Source of the DNA: Pratylenchus scribneri
Lineage: Eukaryota; Nematoda; Chromadorea; Rhabditida; Pratylenchidae
Length of the DNA stretch: 64,000 nt
Assembly: GCA_030063045.1 (NCBI GenBank)
Contig: JAQSEB010000021.1
Coordinates: forward strand, 1,984,001-2,048,000
Direction of reading: 5' to 3'
In this document: piece after piece, positions 10,862-22,359 of the stretch
How positions within the stretch are numbered: position 1 is the first letter of the stretch
Layout: every line of letters starts with the position of its first letter
Made by a program: the position numbers and the translations under genes
Notes under the pieces: model-generated
Told to the model about the DNA's origin: nothing
Databases searched by the model: none
What the model saw: only the letters and a program-made list of their open reading frames with translations

Positions 10862-11677
10862 TAGGGTTGCCCCGGTACCAGGATTTTGACCGGAACCGGA
10901 ACCGGAACTCAAAAAGGCCGGAACCCGGAACCGGAACTTTTGAAATCCAACTTTTAGGGGTGAATTTTTCAGAAAAAATTTTTTTGCCAAATTTTTGTCT
11001 ACAGTAGTCCGATATAATTTTTTGATGAACATCTAGTATATAAATGAATTAAAAATTATGCCATAGGCGAAAATTTTCCCAAAAATTGTCTCTTATTTTA
11101 AAATTTTACTTAAAAATAGCCCCGCAGGGAAAAATTTGAGCCAAAAATGGCCGCGCAGCGATTTCTAAAAACAATCAAAATAAACACTTTGAATTTTGAA
11201 TTTTATGTTAAACCTTTTATTGGCCAAATAAGTAAAATTTGTTAGTCTTTTTAAAATTATGAGCTAAAAAGAAATAATTTATTAATTCAATAATAAAAAT
11301 TATAAATAAAAGTATGTCCAACATCATTTATTGAAAAATAAAGACTATTGATTACATTTTTATCCCATTTTAAAAATAAGGGAGCAGAGAAAGAAAATAA
11401 AGTACTTGGTAAGGAAGAAAGGAAAAAAAAATTGTATTTGAATTTTTTATTTTCCTGCAAATAATTTATGAATCTATCAAATTTTCATTTTAAAGGGTGT
11501 AAATTTTTCGGTTGCCCCGGAACCAGGCTTTTGACCGGAACCGGAACCGGAACTGGATGACCGGAAGTAAAACCGGAACCGGAACCGGAACTCAATTTTC
11601 AATCCGGAACCGGAACCCCAAAAAGGCCGAAACTTCCGGCCATCGGAACCGGAACCGGAACTTCCGGGGCAACCCTA
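10862..11677. mobile_element. hAT-like MITE (816 bp) with perfect 8-bp target duplication
   Basis: Ends are TAGGGTTGCCCCGG and CCGGGGCAACCCTA. The flanks GTCGAAAC at 10854-10861 and again at 11678-11685 form a perfect 8-bp target site duplication, as expected for the hAT superfamily, and the tip fits YARNG. Both ends carry short-period ACCGGAACCGGAACC repeats; the middle (about 11040-11460) is AT-rich and encodes nothing. It is non-autonomous, as no transposase is present. Confidence 0.85.
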
Positions 11678-11685
11678 GTCGAAAC

Positions 11686-12075
11686 CCAATCAAAGCCTAA
11701 TAATAACTGCATTGTCAGTTATTATTCAGCCCTAATTGAATTTGTCTTCAAAGAATTGATTGAATTTGGATATTGTTGAGTGATTGGCAAAGGACATTGT
11801 TCCTATCCCAAATTTACCCTAATTCAATCCTCGACAAGTGGCGACCCTGTTGCAAAAGACAAAGTGAACACTGCAATTATTAGTTGAGAAGGCCGCTTTC
11901 TTTTGTCAAATTTGGAGTGTGCTAAAAGAAATCATCGCATCAAATTTTTGCTGTATCGTCAACATAAATACTTCCTTTCATTTTTGCCGCATTGTCGGTA
12001 CATCAAATTAAGAAATGGAAAAAACAAGACAAATCCTAAATAATTCCCAATTTATTCCTCTACCCAATTTTGATA
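11686..12075. other. stretch upstream of a small gene, no feature seen
   Basis: Moderate base composition and no persuasive exon. An in-frame short peptide starts at about 12015 (MEKTRQILNNSQ) just before the gene at 12076; it could be an upstream ORF or chance. Confidence 0.3.
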
Positions 12076-12327
12076 ATGAATAAAAATAATACTCCAGGAG
12101 ATGTCCACGAAAAGATGAAGAAATTGACTGAGGAATTTGTCACATTTTTCATGGGATATTCAATTCGCCTGGTGCTTTCTGGATCACAAACAGCCGAAGC
12201 ATCCATTTCGCATTTTTTGCAATTGACATCGATGGATGGCATTTCGGCTGAGAACATGGAAATCATCAAGAAGGAATTGGGGAAAATTGCTAAGCAAATG
12301 TTGGCCAACAGCGAAGACATTTTGTAG
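12076..12327 (+). CDS. small single-exon gene, unknown function (83 aa)
   Basis: The frame from ATG 12076 to TAG 12327 gives a balanced, probably helical protein starting MNKNNTPGDVHEKMKKL and ending LANSEDIL, with regular charged heptad-like spacing (EIIKKELGKIAKQM). The base composition is closer to coding than the flank. There is no signal peptide or membrane segment. I recognise no family. The minus strand is open over the same region but gives an unconvincing product. A foldback element begins less than 100 bp downstream. Confidence 0.5.
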   Translation: MNKNNTPGDVHEKMKKLTEEFVTFFMGYSIRLVLSGSQTAEASISHFLQLTSMDGISAENMEIIKKELGKIAKQMLANSEDIL

Positions 12328-12414
12328 AAGAAAAACAGTGGTGAAAGAAGAAGACATCAGTGTTTTCCTGTCCCTGGTTTTATCTGTCTCTCCTGTCCCT
12401 GTCTCTGTCCCTGC

Positions 12415-12701
12415 AGGCTGGAGCCGAAGGTGGTAAAGCTGGAGTGGCATTATTTATGGTATATTTTTAGGCAAAAAATCAGCTACAAAAGGACATCAGA
12501 ATTTTTAGTCAATGTTGAATATACACCGAGTTATGGCCAAAAAACCATTGATTTAATTAAAATTGCGATTTTGACGGTTTTTTGGCCATAACTCTGTGAA
12601 TACTTAAAATTTGCCAAACCTTTTGATGTCATTTTGTAGCTAATTTTATGCCTAATAATATGCCATATGCCACTCCAGCTTTACCACGTTCAGCTTCAGA
12701 C
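12415..12701. mobile_element. foldback element with long imperfect inverted arms
   Basis: GTGGTAAAGCTGGAGTGGCA at 12430 is mirrored by TGCCACTCCAGCTTTACCAC ending at 12687. The pairing continues inward (CAGCTACAAAA against TTTTGTAGCT, GAGTTATGGCC against GGCCATAACTC) and, less perfectly, outward. Almost the whole element is arm. No coding capacity. Target duplication not evident. Confidence 0.8.
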
Positions 12702-13518
12702 CATTTCGTCCGCAAATGTCGGGTCCGCAAGTGTCGGCCAACCCAAAAAAAAATCATAATATGATCGTTTTGCTCCGGGGAATTTTAAATCCCAAACTAT
12801 GAAAGGGGCAATATGAAGAAAAAAGGGTGGAATGGGGAAATTATTCTTATTTGAATAAGCAGAAATAAAAATGTAAAAAAGGTTGGGGCATTGGTATTGA
12901 AAAAGAAAAAAATTAATCAGCTCCGTCAAAATTCCACATTTTATTGTCTTAATTTGAAGAAATAATATTCAAATATTTGGCTCTAGGTAATGTCGCTTTC
13001 CGTTCTCAGCAAATTTTGCCATTTTTTAATCTAGCATTGTCCAAATGATATCAATTTTTTAATCAAAAATAACCATCCTATTTTAAGATAATTTGCTTAC
13101 CATTTAATATTTATGAACTTTTTCATAGAAAATTTTCATTTAAAATTTCAAAAAATGTTCAATATTTTTAATGAAAAAGTCTTTTTTATAGAGATGAATT
13201 TCTTACCGGGCTTCTGGGCCTAGCCTGACCTGCTTCTTAGGAATTTGGGGGAAAATAAATATAATATTCATCTGTTTTTATTTATTAATTTATATAATTA
13301 TATTGAAACTTTTATGAATGGATTTAAAAATTATTCAAAGTTCAAAAAATTCCCATTATAAACAATGGCTAATTAATTTTTAATTTAGAAATTGTTTTCC
13401 CATTAGCTGAATGAGGAAATTATCAAAGGAAAATTGTGCAAAATTTTATTCATAAAGTCAAAGAGAATTAGATTTGATATTGATGGTTTTTCAATACTTT
13501 CTTGCCATTCTCATCATT
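12702..13518. other. no gene seen
   Basis: AT-rich with short open frames only. It lies 3' of the broken SPRY gene. Confidence 0.4.
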
Positions 13519-14915
13519 TTACAATTTTCCTTCAATGACGCTTTCGAATTTTTTGAAACGCCATCCTTCCTTTCTAAAGTTCGCCCGAATTGAATCACCT
13601 TTACAGTACAAATTAACAGCTGGGAAAAATTTGAGATTGGCGAATTTAGCAGGTAATTTTGCTTTTCCTGAATTAAATTTATTAATTTTTTTCTGAAAAT
13701 ACTTTTTCTAATTTTTAATTAATCATTCATTTTTAATTAAATAATTTAACCCAGCAATTCGCCATTTAATGTGGCAAAGCATTCCATTTTTGAATTTGGC
13801 TGATGAATTATTCCTAAGCCAACAAAATCTCCTCTATTAAAATATTCATAGGAATTTGCAAAATAGGTGAAAGTTCCATCAATCCGTATTCCTTCTTTGC
13901 TCGGAATTCCAAAGGAATTAGTATTCTTCCATCCAAGGCAATTTCCTTTCAATAGAAAATTTTCACAACAAAATCCAATGAGAGTGCAATTTCTGAACAA
14001 ACAATGAATGATTATTGATAAATTAGAATTTTCATTAATGTATTTTTATAAGAAAAATGCAATATTGAAATTATAACTTCTAAGTTTTTTAAGGCAACAC
14101 AAAATTTTTGAAACTTTTGGCATCTAATTAATTTTAAATACTAAGAGAAACATTGAGGTTAAGAAAATTCGGAGCAAAAATATAACAAATTAATACAAGA
14201 AATCCAAATTACAAATAAAAATTTGTAAAATAAAATTAATTATTTACCGACACGGGCCAAGAAATTCCACTTCAAAATAGAAAGCAATTATCTTTTTATT
14301 GAAGATATCACTCAAATTGTTTCGTGGAATTGGGAAATTGGCACGAACACAATTCCATCCTAAAATAATAATTAAATTAAAAATAATACAATTATCACCA
14401 TCTGGAACGGAATGTTTGACAATGAGTCTGTCCATAGAAATTGCCAATCCTGACCCGCAATCGGCTTCATTCCACTTATTTGCTTTCATTGCCTAAGAAT
14501 TATTTTATAATTTTAATAGGATAAAAATATTCAAACCATTTTGATGCTTTCAATCATTTTTTGAACTTTTCCAATGGCAACGAGCCAAATAATTCATTTA
14601 ACAATTCGGCTGGCAACACTGTTGGCCAAATAATTGTTAAATTGTTCTTTAAAAATTTCAAGTAAATTGCAGATTGAATATTTCTAAAAAATTAACTGCT
14701 TTCAAAACGGCCTCCATTTTTGCCATCTTTATTGTCAATATTAAATTTTGTTTTTTCAGCAAAACATTTTCCTCATCCTTTTTCACTATTCCTTTCATAA
14801 TTTCATCCATCATATTATGCTCAATAGCAAATATTTCCTGATTCAATCTGCGCTTTTTAACAGCCATCTCATTCCATTGTTTCATAAATTGTTGTTGTCC
14901 ATTTTGTTGATTCAT
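13519..14915 (-). pseudogene. SPRY-domain gene broken by a 49-nt exon deletion
   Basis: Exons 14697-14915, 14537-14646, 14399-14492, 14248-14359, 13751-13992 and 13519-13667. Exon 1 encodes a Q-rich start (MNQQNGQQQFMKQWNEM) and a coiled coil. Exon 2 contains LPAELLNELFGSLPLE, shared with the plus-strand paralogue at 15811. The last four exons encode a SPRY domain: WNEADCG, NCVRANFPIP, KIIAFYFEVEFLG, VGLGIIHQP, CFATLNGELLG, KFANLKFFPAV. All junctions agree in phase except across exon 2, which is 110 nt. Alignment to the paralogue shows 49 nt missing between GGAAAA and the QKMI codons; adding 49 restores phase exactly. So the SPRY part cannot be read from exon 1. If translation began within the SPRY exons a shorter protein is possible, but I regard this as a pseudogene. 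Confidence 0.7.
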
Positions 14916-15810
14916 TTTGAATTTTTCTAAAATGAAATATTATTTTTAAAATTTGCTTTAAAAATATGGAAATAGGAGGAATAGAAAAATGATGGCTGAA
15001 AATAATAAAATCTTTGTTACTCGTTAATTAATTTATAACTGAAGAATAATTATTTAAAGAAATGAAAAATAATGGTTGAGAAAGTATGGAAAATAAGAAT
15101 TGTTCATAAATTAATCTGCAACTCATTTATGAGATAAAGAACATTTTATTTCACAGTGAATGCTGCATGCAAATGGGAGGGACCATCAATACAAAGGAAA
15201 AAAGAGATGGATAGAGAAGGACGGCAGATACATTAAACAATCAGCATTTAATTAGGGAAATTTGCAAAAATTACCCATTTATTATTCATTCCTTTCTTTG
15301 CGTACATTTTTCATCATTCCATTGTGCAAAAATCTTCAATTAAAAAAGAACAAAAAGTTCACAATCCTATCTTCTCTCCTATATTAAGAAATATTTTCAG
15401 AAAATTTACCAAAGACAATTTTTAATTTTCCCAAGACAATTCCATTCCAATTTTAATCCTCATTTGATGCCCCTTTATGATGTTTGACTTTCCCAATGAA
15501 CTCAATTAAATTGCTATATTGCCTTCTTAAACAAATAGACAAAGTATAAAATTAATATGTGAATTTGCAATAAATCTTTCTTAAATTTGACATCGAGTAA
15601 ATATTAGGTATTGATATTTCAGTCAGTCAATTATTGAATTGTACGAAAAATATTCAGTCCTCTTAATTTTTTGTCAAATATAAAAAATTCAGATCTTAAG
15701 AATAAGAATTTTGATGAATAAGAATTTCGATTTACATTCATTTTTTAATAATATAGATATTCAAATTTCAAAAAATTTATTTCTACAAATTACATTCTAA
15801 AGCTCTAAAA
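14916..15810. promoter_or_regulatory. head-to-head spacer between the two SPRY genes
   Basis: The two paralogues are transcribed away from each other from this 895-bp AT-rich spacer, which therefore should contain both promoters. No specific element is recognised; no extra exon is seen. Confidence 0.35.
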
Positions 15811-16822
15811 ATGAATCCAAAAGCAATGCCGGCCGAATTATTGAATGAATTGTTTAGTTCATTGCCATTGGAAAATGCTTTTGGTCTCCTGGTCAAAATG
15901 CCAAATTGCCTTCTGGCTAGAAATGTACAAAAAATGATTAAAGGCATTAAAGAAGTGGAATATTTTTGGGAAGTAAAATTAAATAAATAAGGAATTTTTC
16001 AGGCAATGAAGGAGAACCAATGGAATGAAGAGGATTGTGGGCCAAAATTGACAATTTTTGAAGAAGGACTCGTGGCAAAGCATTCCAACTCATATAGTGG
16101 TTGGTGAAAATTAATATCTTTTTAAATTGGTTTTAATAATTTTATTTTTAGGAAGAAATTGCGTTCGAGCTGTTTTGTCAATTCCATTGTTCAATTTAAA
16201 TTGCATCAATAAACCTAAAATTATCTTTTATTTTGAAGTACAAGTTATCAACGAATCAACTCGGTAATTTAATTTAATTTTCAAAATCACAAAATTTTTT
16301 GCAAAAACCAAAAAAAATTTACATTTTTAAAGCGTAATAAATATTCAGGTTCAGATATGGTGGAATTGATATTGGATTTTGTGAACAAATTCGAATGGAA
16401 AACAAATCGCTTGGATATGCGGCAAATTCTATTGGAATTGGGCGCAAAGATGCAATTCTGATTGATAGAAACGAGATCAGATTCGAAAATAATGGTGGAG
16501 GTTTCAAGAAAGAGAATTTCGTTGGCCTCGGCATAATCCATCAACCAAATTCCTCATCTTCATTGAAATGTTTTGCAACTTGGAATGGAAAATTACTTGG
16601 TAAATTATTGTAAAAAAATATAAAAAAATTTAATAATGAAATATGAACAAAAATTATAATTTCAATTAAAAAAAATTATTAGGGAAGTCTGAATTGCCAA
16701 CAAAATTCGCCACTCTTGAACTTTTCCCTGCTCTCAGTTTAAACTATTATGGCCAATCAGTCCGCGTAAATTTTGGAAAGAAAAAATGGTGCTTCAAGGA
16801 ATTTAAACGTGTTTTCAAATAA
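15811..16822 (+). CDS. SPRY-domain protein, intact, about 251 aa
   Basis: Exons 15811-15972, 16003-16099, 16152-16263, 16355-16599 and 16683-16822, all in phase, total 756 nt. The N terminus MPAELLNELFSSLPLENAF, followed by a leucine-rich helix, resembles an F-box-like segment, though this is weak. The SPRY domain fills about residues 60-245: WNEEDCG, NCVRAVLSIP, KIIFYFEVQV, GIDIGFCEQI, GFKKENFVGLGIIHQP, CFATWNGKLLG, FPALSLNYYG, VRVNFGK. SPRY domains are protein-interaction folds; in plant-parasitic nematodes some are secreted (SPRYSECs), but this protein has no signal peptide and is probably intracellular. The first intron is only 30 nt. The acceptor of exon 4 at 16353-16354 was chosen over one 6 nt upstream because it aligns better with the paralogue. 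Confidence 0.8.
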
Positions 16823-16851
16823 TTTGGATTGATAACGAGATATTCCAATAA

Positions 16852-16905
16852 TTGTGGATGAATTAAAATTGTGGATGAATTAAAATTGTGGATGAATTAA
16901 AATTA
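16852..16905. repeat. three copies of an 18-bp tandem repeat
   Basis: ATTGTGGATGAATTAAAA is repeated three times just past the SPRY stop codon. Confidence 0.85.
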
Positions 16906-17089
16906 AATATTTATAATTTCCATGGTTCTTAATATAATATTAGCCATCCAAATTCAATTCATTTTTATTTTTGCCATATTTTAATTCTATTGAAATCAAT
17001 TTAAAATGAATGCTTGGCTCAACTGTTTTAATTAAGATAAATTCATGTTTATTATTTTTTCAACTATTATCCAATTTGGATATCTCAAT

Positions 17090-17245
17090 TAGAGTTGCAC
17101 CCCCGGGGACGGAGATGTGTTCGGGGAGAAATTTTCGGGGATCAAATTTTCGGGGAACATCTCGGGGCTACCCCGGGGTCATCTTTTTCGGGGACGGGGA
17201 TTCGGGGATCACTTCGGGGATCCCCGGGGAAGAAGACGGGGATTA
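17090..17245. mobile_element. probable hAT-like MITE end with CGGGGA interior repeats
   Basis: Starts TAGAGTTGCACCCCCGG, close to the tips of the other GC-rich elements here, and continues as variants of TTCGGGGA and ATCCCCGG. No inverted right end is visible, so it is either truncated or a simple repeat with a chance tip. Confidence 0.4.
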
Positions 17246-18188
17246 AGGGAATTTTTTAAAAAGGCAAAAAGCATAAAAAAAATTTGCATTCTGGGTTAAA
17301 AATATAAAAATTTAGTAAAATTCCATGCTTTTTTAGTTGCCCATTGAAAATTTAGACTTAATTTTATCAGCGTGATTATTATTTCTTACTATGTTCTTTT
17401 CAAATCAACCCTCAGGCATAGGAATAAACTTATAAATTTGATATTTTATTATTAAATATAAAGCACTTGGCCAAGCAGCTGCAGGAAGATAGCTGACAAC
17501 GAAATGGTGGTAGGCCAAAAACAGATCGAATTTATCAAATCACAATTGTGATTTGGGAAATTTTCCCCTTGAAGCTTTAGGGCAAATAACTGTTTGGCGA
17601 AAAATATGTAACTTGATAAAAGGCAGCGAATCACAATTATGATTTGGTGAATTCGCCCGAGCCAGTTGCATGGTAAATTGCTGGTGCAGTGTCGGTTTTT
17701 AAAAAAACAGGTTTTTGAAAAATGTCGATTTTCGTTTATTTTAGGCAAAATTCACCAATTTCGCATCGAAATTTTGACCGAATTACTGAAAATGAAACCG
17801 ACTTTGGGCGACTTCTCTTATGTCTTATCGACATCGCAAAATCCCAACCCCAAATTTCTATGTCCAAAATCTCTACAGAACATTAATTTTGGGCTATCAT
17901 CACTACCCATCTATAATTGTAGGGCACGGACATCACCTTCGGAGGATAGGTATTTTGGTGAACTACATATATTTAAAATTAAAGTATTTTCAAAAAATTC
18001 GTAAAATTTTTCTCTTGTTAGGGATATTAGATAGAGTGATTTGGAGTCATCAATTATGTTATGCTGTGCTATGAATAGCATACAAAAATAAAAAAAATAA
18101 GTAATTAAATTAAATAATTGAGAATAAATAGAATAAATTTAAAATTTTTTAATCATCAAATGAAAATGAGAAAATTAAACTCAAAATT
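17246..18188. other. no supported gene
   Basis: Several overlapping open frames at 17450-18075 on both strands have no domain, signal or plausible splice structure. Possibly an old mobile element. Confidence 0.35.
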
Positions 18189-20670
18189 CTAATCCCTAAA
18201 ATCATTATCTCTGTATGGATATTTTATTTTAGCCGCTATTCTTTTATAATTTTCCATATCTTCGTCATCAAAATCGAATAGGGCGCGAATGCGTTCTTCT
18301 ATTTTAGCCATTGTCGGATCCAATTGTTCAGTACTATCTTTGTTTGTTATCTTCGCACTCATGGCTAAAATTTTAAAATATTTAGGTTAACAGTAAATTA
18401 TAAGTTGTACATATTCTGTCAAATTTCTAAACATACCATTAATGAGGAATTTTTGTGGAATTTGTGCCGGTGCCTCCTTCCCAATTTCCTCGGTTCCATC
18501 ATATTTTGCCAACATTTCGGCCATTTGATTGCGCAACCAAGGCAATGCCCGCAATGGCAAATACAATGTTCCTTTTCGCTTAGTTGTTTCGTTGAAGGAA
18601 ATAAGTAATAGGCAAATTTGACCATTCGGTTTGTGCACATTCGAAAAAAGGACCAGTTCCACATGGAATTTATGATGTCGGCCAATCACTTCAACACTTC
18701 GCAGTTCAAATTTATATCGGAATTGATCGTCATCAGCATTGTTTGCTCCTTCAGTCAATTTGAGAATATCTAGAAAATTTCAGAAAAATTAAAAAGTAAA
18801 TAAAATCAAATGGTAATTTGGACTTGAAGCAGTTTAATTAATTGTCTCATTATTGAATTATAAATAACCTTGAATTTGGTATTTTTGTTCAAAATTTTCT
18901 GCAGCCAATTCCCCAATGAGTTCATCAAATGCGCGCACAAATGCATAGCCGTCATGGGGGATCGGAATATTTCGAAAATCTAAATGTTTATATTGGCCGG
19001 TAGCATTTGTTAATAACTGCAATTTATTACTTCATTAGTAACCAAAGCATTGGAATTATACTGACGGTGATTGCGAAGAATTTCTGGCCACTTGTGCCCT
19101 TTTCTAATTTGAGTCGCAATTGTTTTTTATGGTAATGATTGCCAAATTCAAGCAAACGAGTCTCCAAAGCCAAAAAATGGTCGTTATTTGTTGGGTTTTT
19201 AAAATTGCTAATTGATCCTAAATAACATTAAATATTCAGCAAATTTTCCAAAAAAATACCTTTGAAGAATTGTTTCGGAATTTTTGTCAATATCTCCATT
19301 TCAATTTCCTCTGTCCCATCATGTTTTGTCAACATTTCGGCCATTTGTTTGCGCAACCAAGGCAATGCCAGCAATGACAAAATTGTGAATCTTTTTTGTT
19401 TAGTAGTTTCGCTGAAGGATATAAGTCGAAGACAAATTGACTTTTGGCCATTCGGTTCGTGTTCATTAAGAAAAAGCAACAATTCCAAATGGAATTTGTG
19501 GCGTTGACCAGTCATTTTGACTGTTTTCAGTTTTAATATATTTTGAGGTTGACCATCACTGCCAGTTTCAACAATCATCGATTGGGAGGTATCTAAAGTT
19601 AAATTTGACAAAGAAATATTTTTAAAAAAAATTGATGAATTTTATTATAGAGACCCTGGACAAGCCCGAACTTTTCCTAATTATTGAATAGTAAACATAG
19701 AAAGATTATAGCGGTTCAAAGGTTTGTCCTAAATCCCAAACCCTATACACGATTGATAGATTTAAACGTTTTTTAATATATAATTTATTCATGGTCTGGA
19801 CAAAATAAAAAGGTATTAAACCGTTTAAACTACCTTAAGGATTTTGTTCAAAATTTGTTTAAAATTAATTATTACCTAGTCTAATCATTTACAAACGATG
19901 CATCTTGATGAGATTTATCGAATGGGTTTATTGGTCTAGGACAAACCATTGAACCGCTATTATCTTTTCGTTATTTTAAATATCTCCCTTATTGATTGTA
20001 AATTTAAGAATTTTTATACAAACCTTGAGTTTGCAATTTTTGTTCAAAATTTTCCGCTGCCAATTCCCCAATGAGTTCATCCAATGTCCGAACGAATGCA
20101 TAGGCATCCTCCGGGACAAAAATGTTAGTGAAATGGAAGTATTGGAGAAAACGGATTAACTGCAATTTCTTAGCCTCAAAAGCTTATAAATAGACTAAAA
20201 ATAACTTTGATTTTGAATAATTTTTGACCATTTCTGCCCTTTTCAAAATTAAGTCGCAATTGTCTTCCATTTCCCAGTTCAAGCAGTCGAGTCTCTAAAA
20301 TTTCTCGTGATAAAAGTTGTCGTTGTTCTTTTTGCTCGGTTGCATTATTTGTTGTTGTTTCAGACGATGAAATAGTTACAGATGAGTTTGCGCTCTCGGT
20401 GGGAAGAAAAATTTGCATTCCTTCATCATTGCCACTGCAGAATTGATTGCGTTGGCAGAGGCAAAGCTCAAAAATTTTATTTTCAAATTTATAATTATTT
20501 ATAAAAACCTGTTGAGATTTGATGAGAATATTACAATGGCCATTTCTATTCTGAATATGCGAGAATTGATTGCCAAATATGTTGGGTGATTTTTGCCAGA
20601 TTGAGTATGTTCTGCTGACCAATTTATTGGCGTGCAATATTCGATAATAAAAATGATATTTTTGGAACAT
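18189..20670 (-). CDS. PUR-repeat-like protein 1, leader plus two tandem PUR units, about 566 aa
   Basis: Eight exons, all in phase: 20509-20670, 20206-20466, 20024-20159, 19260-19592, 19066-19217, 18869-19016, 18437-18769, 18189-18364. Exon 1 (MFQKYHFYYRILHANKLVSR...) has no acidic residue in its first 40 or more positions and many R, K and S, like a mitochondrial presequence. Exons 2-3 and again 5-6 encode one PUR-like repeat (LETRLLELGNGRQLRLNFEK..., then VPEDAYAFVRTLDELIGEL). Exons 4 and 7, each 333 nt, encode a second type (KLKTVKMTGQRHKFHLELLL, then ALPWLRKQMAEMLTKHDG). The last exon has an acidic tail (IRALFDFDDEDMENYKR). The beta-rich stretch plus amphipathic helix, with D-x-x-N-K/R-R/K motifs, matches PUR-alpha-type single-stranded nucleic-acid-binding repeats. 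Known PUR proteins bind ssDNA and RNA; the mitochondrial location is an inference. Only this copy has the exon 2-4 block duplicated. Confidence 0.7.
19705..19963. mobile_element. foldback element inside an intron of PUR gene 1
   Basis: ATTATAGCGGTTCAAAGG at the left end is mirrored by CCATTGAACCGCTATTAT at the right. Interior motifs GGTATTAAACCGTTTAAAC and CATCTTGATGAGAT recur in the foldback at 30.8-31.6 kb, and related sequence is found near 24.3-24.5 kb, so this is a family. It lies between exons 3 and 4. Confidence 0.75.
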
Positions 20671-20833
20671 TTTTCACAGCTAAAAAAAAATTAAATTTGT
20701 TAAATTTTTGAGCAAATCGATATTAAAAATCTTATTGAAAAATTACAAATAATTAGAATAAAAAATTTTCAATTTTTTAATAATTTTAACAACAAATAAG
20801 TAAATAATAATTAAGACTATTTCTTATAAAAAT

Positions 20834-22359
20834 TCAATGTTTTGACGGATTTTTTGTTTTAGCCGCTATTCTTCTAAATTTCTCCATTTCTTCTTCATTA
20901 AAATCGAATAGGGTTTGAATGCCTTTTTCCAATGCGGCAATTTGTCGATCCAAATGTTCAGTTCTATTTTTGACCGGTTTTTTCACTTCCGATTGTTTCA
21001 AATTTGGTCTTTGATGGATTAGCAAAGGTGTGAACATCCTTTGGTTTTTGATGCCACTTTGATTGGAATTTTGATTGATGTTCGACATTTTTGGATATTG
21101 TTGAAAATATGCTGTTCTTTGGTTGACAAATTGTGGCCGCATTTCATTATGATTTAATCTATGACCAATGCCATTTGAAACAGGAGGAGGAAGAATAGGG
21201 GTCACAACTTAAAAGTGGAAAAATTATTTCATCGATGCCGCTTTGGAGGTTTAATTTATAAATATTTAGCTTAATTTCCATTTTAAATCAAACCCATATT
21301 GAAGAATTTTTCAGGAATTTGTGCCGGTGCCTCCTTTATTTCCTCTGTTCCATCATGTTTTGCCAACATTTCGGCCATTTGATTACGGAGCCAAGGCAAT
21401 GCTTGCAATGGCAAAGTCAATATTCCTCCTTTTTTAGTGATTTTATGGATGGCTGAAAGTCCAAGACAAATTTGCTTTTGGCCTTTCAATTGGTTTTCAT
21501 TCGGAAAAAACAGCAATTCCAGTTCGAATTTTTGGTGTTTACCATTCAGTTCCACAGTTCGTAATTTCAATATATTTAGGAGTTTACAATCATTGCCAGC
21601 TTCAATAATCAATTTGGATGAATCTAAAAATTTACAATTAAATTTTCGAAAATTATCAATAAAAATGATTCCGAAATTTTACACCTAATTTAACAGCTAA
21701 GTTTAGGTAATTTTATAGAGGTTTCGGCTTAAACTAAGAATATTTTGGCAGAAACCTTTGATTTGGAGTAATTTTTGTTCAAAATTTTCTGCAGCTATTT
21801 CCCCAATTAGTTCATCAAATGCCCGAATAAATGAATAGATTTCCTGCGGGACCAGTATGTTGGGGAAATTGATGTAATTGCCCGGGTTTTGGTTTTTCAA
21901 CTGCAATTTATTTTATTAATCAATTTGTCTCATAAATAGAATAATATACTGACGCTGATTCTGAAGAATTTTTGGCCACTTCTGCCCTTTTCCAATTTTA
22001 GTCGTAATTTTCTTCTATTGTAAATGTCCAGTTTAAGAAATTGAGTCGCCAAAACCAAATGGTCATTAAATTTTTCATCAATATTGCTGCATAATTGTTT
22101 GCGCTGGCAGAGGTGACAAATTATTTTTTGGAAATAATTTATCAAAAAAATGTTTAATTTAAATAATTTTGATTTTAATAATTTTTTATATGAAAACCTG
22201 TTGAGATTTGAAGGGAATATTGCAATGGCCATTTCTATTCGGAATTTGTGAAAATTGTGTGCCAAATATGTTGGGTGAATTTTGCCAGCTTGAGAATGTT
22301 CTGATGACCGGTTTATGGGCATGGAAAATTTGATAACAAAAATGACGGCTGCACAGCAT
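20834..22359 (-). CDS. PUR-repeat-like protein 2, about 386 aa, intact
   Basis: Exons 22198-22359, 21954-22103, 21756-21900, 21294-21623 and 20834-21207, all in phase. The leader (MLCSRHFCYQIFHAHKPVIR) is acid-free with R, H and S, as in the other copies. The first PUR-like repeat spans exons 2-3 (LDIYNRRKLRLKLEKGRSGQ, then LVPQEIYSFIRAFDELIGE) and the second is exon 4 (RTVELNGKHQKFELELLF, then LPWLRNQMAEMLAKHDG). The last exon is a Q/N-rich linker (INQNSNQSGIKNQRMF) ending in a helical acidic tail, TLFDFNEEEMEKFRR. The usual acceptor of exon 2 has been lost; the model uses one 15-20 nt downstream (CCTCTGCCAG) that keeps the frame. Neighbour of copies 1 and 3 on the same strand, with the ATG of one about 150-170 bp from the stop of the next. 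Confidence 0.7.

Noticed and set aside
15811..16822. SPRYSEC-type secreted effector
   Set aside because: The SPRY domain is clear, but the N terminus (MNPKAMPAELLNELF) is not a signal peptide.
17452..18074. Coding gene at 17.45-18.07 kb
   Set aside because: Overlapping frames on both strands, no domain, no signal peptide and no consistent splice sites.
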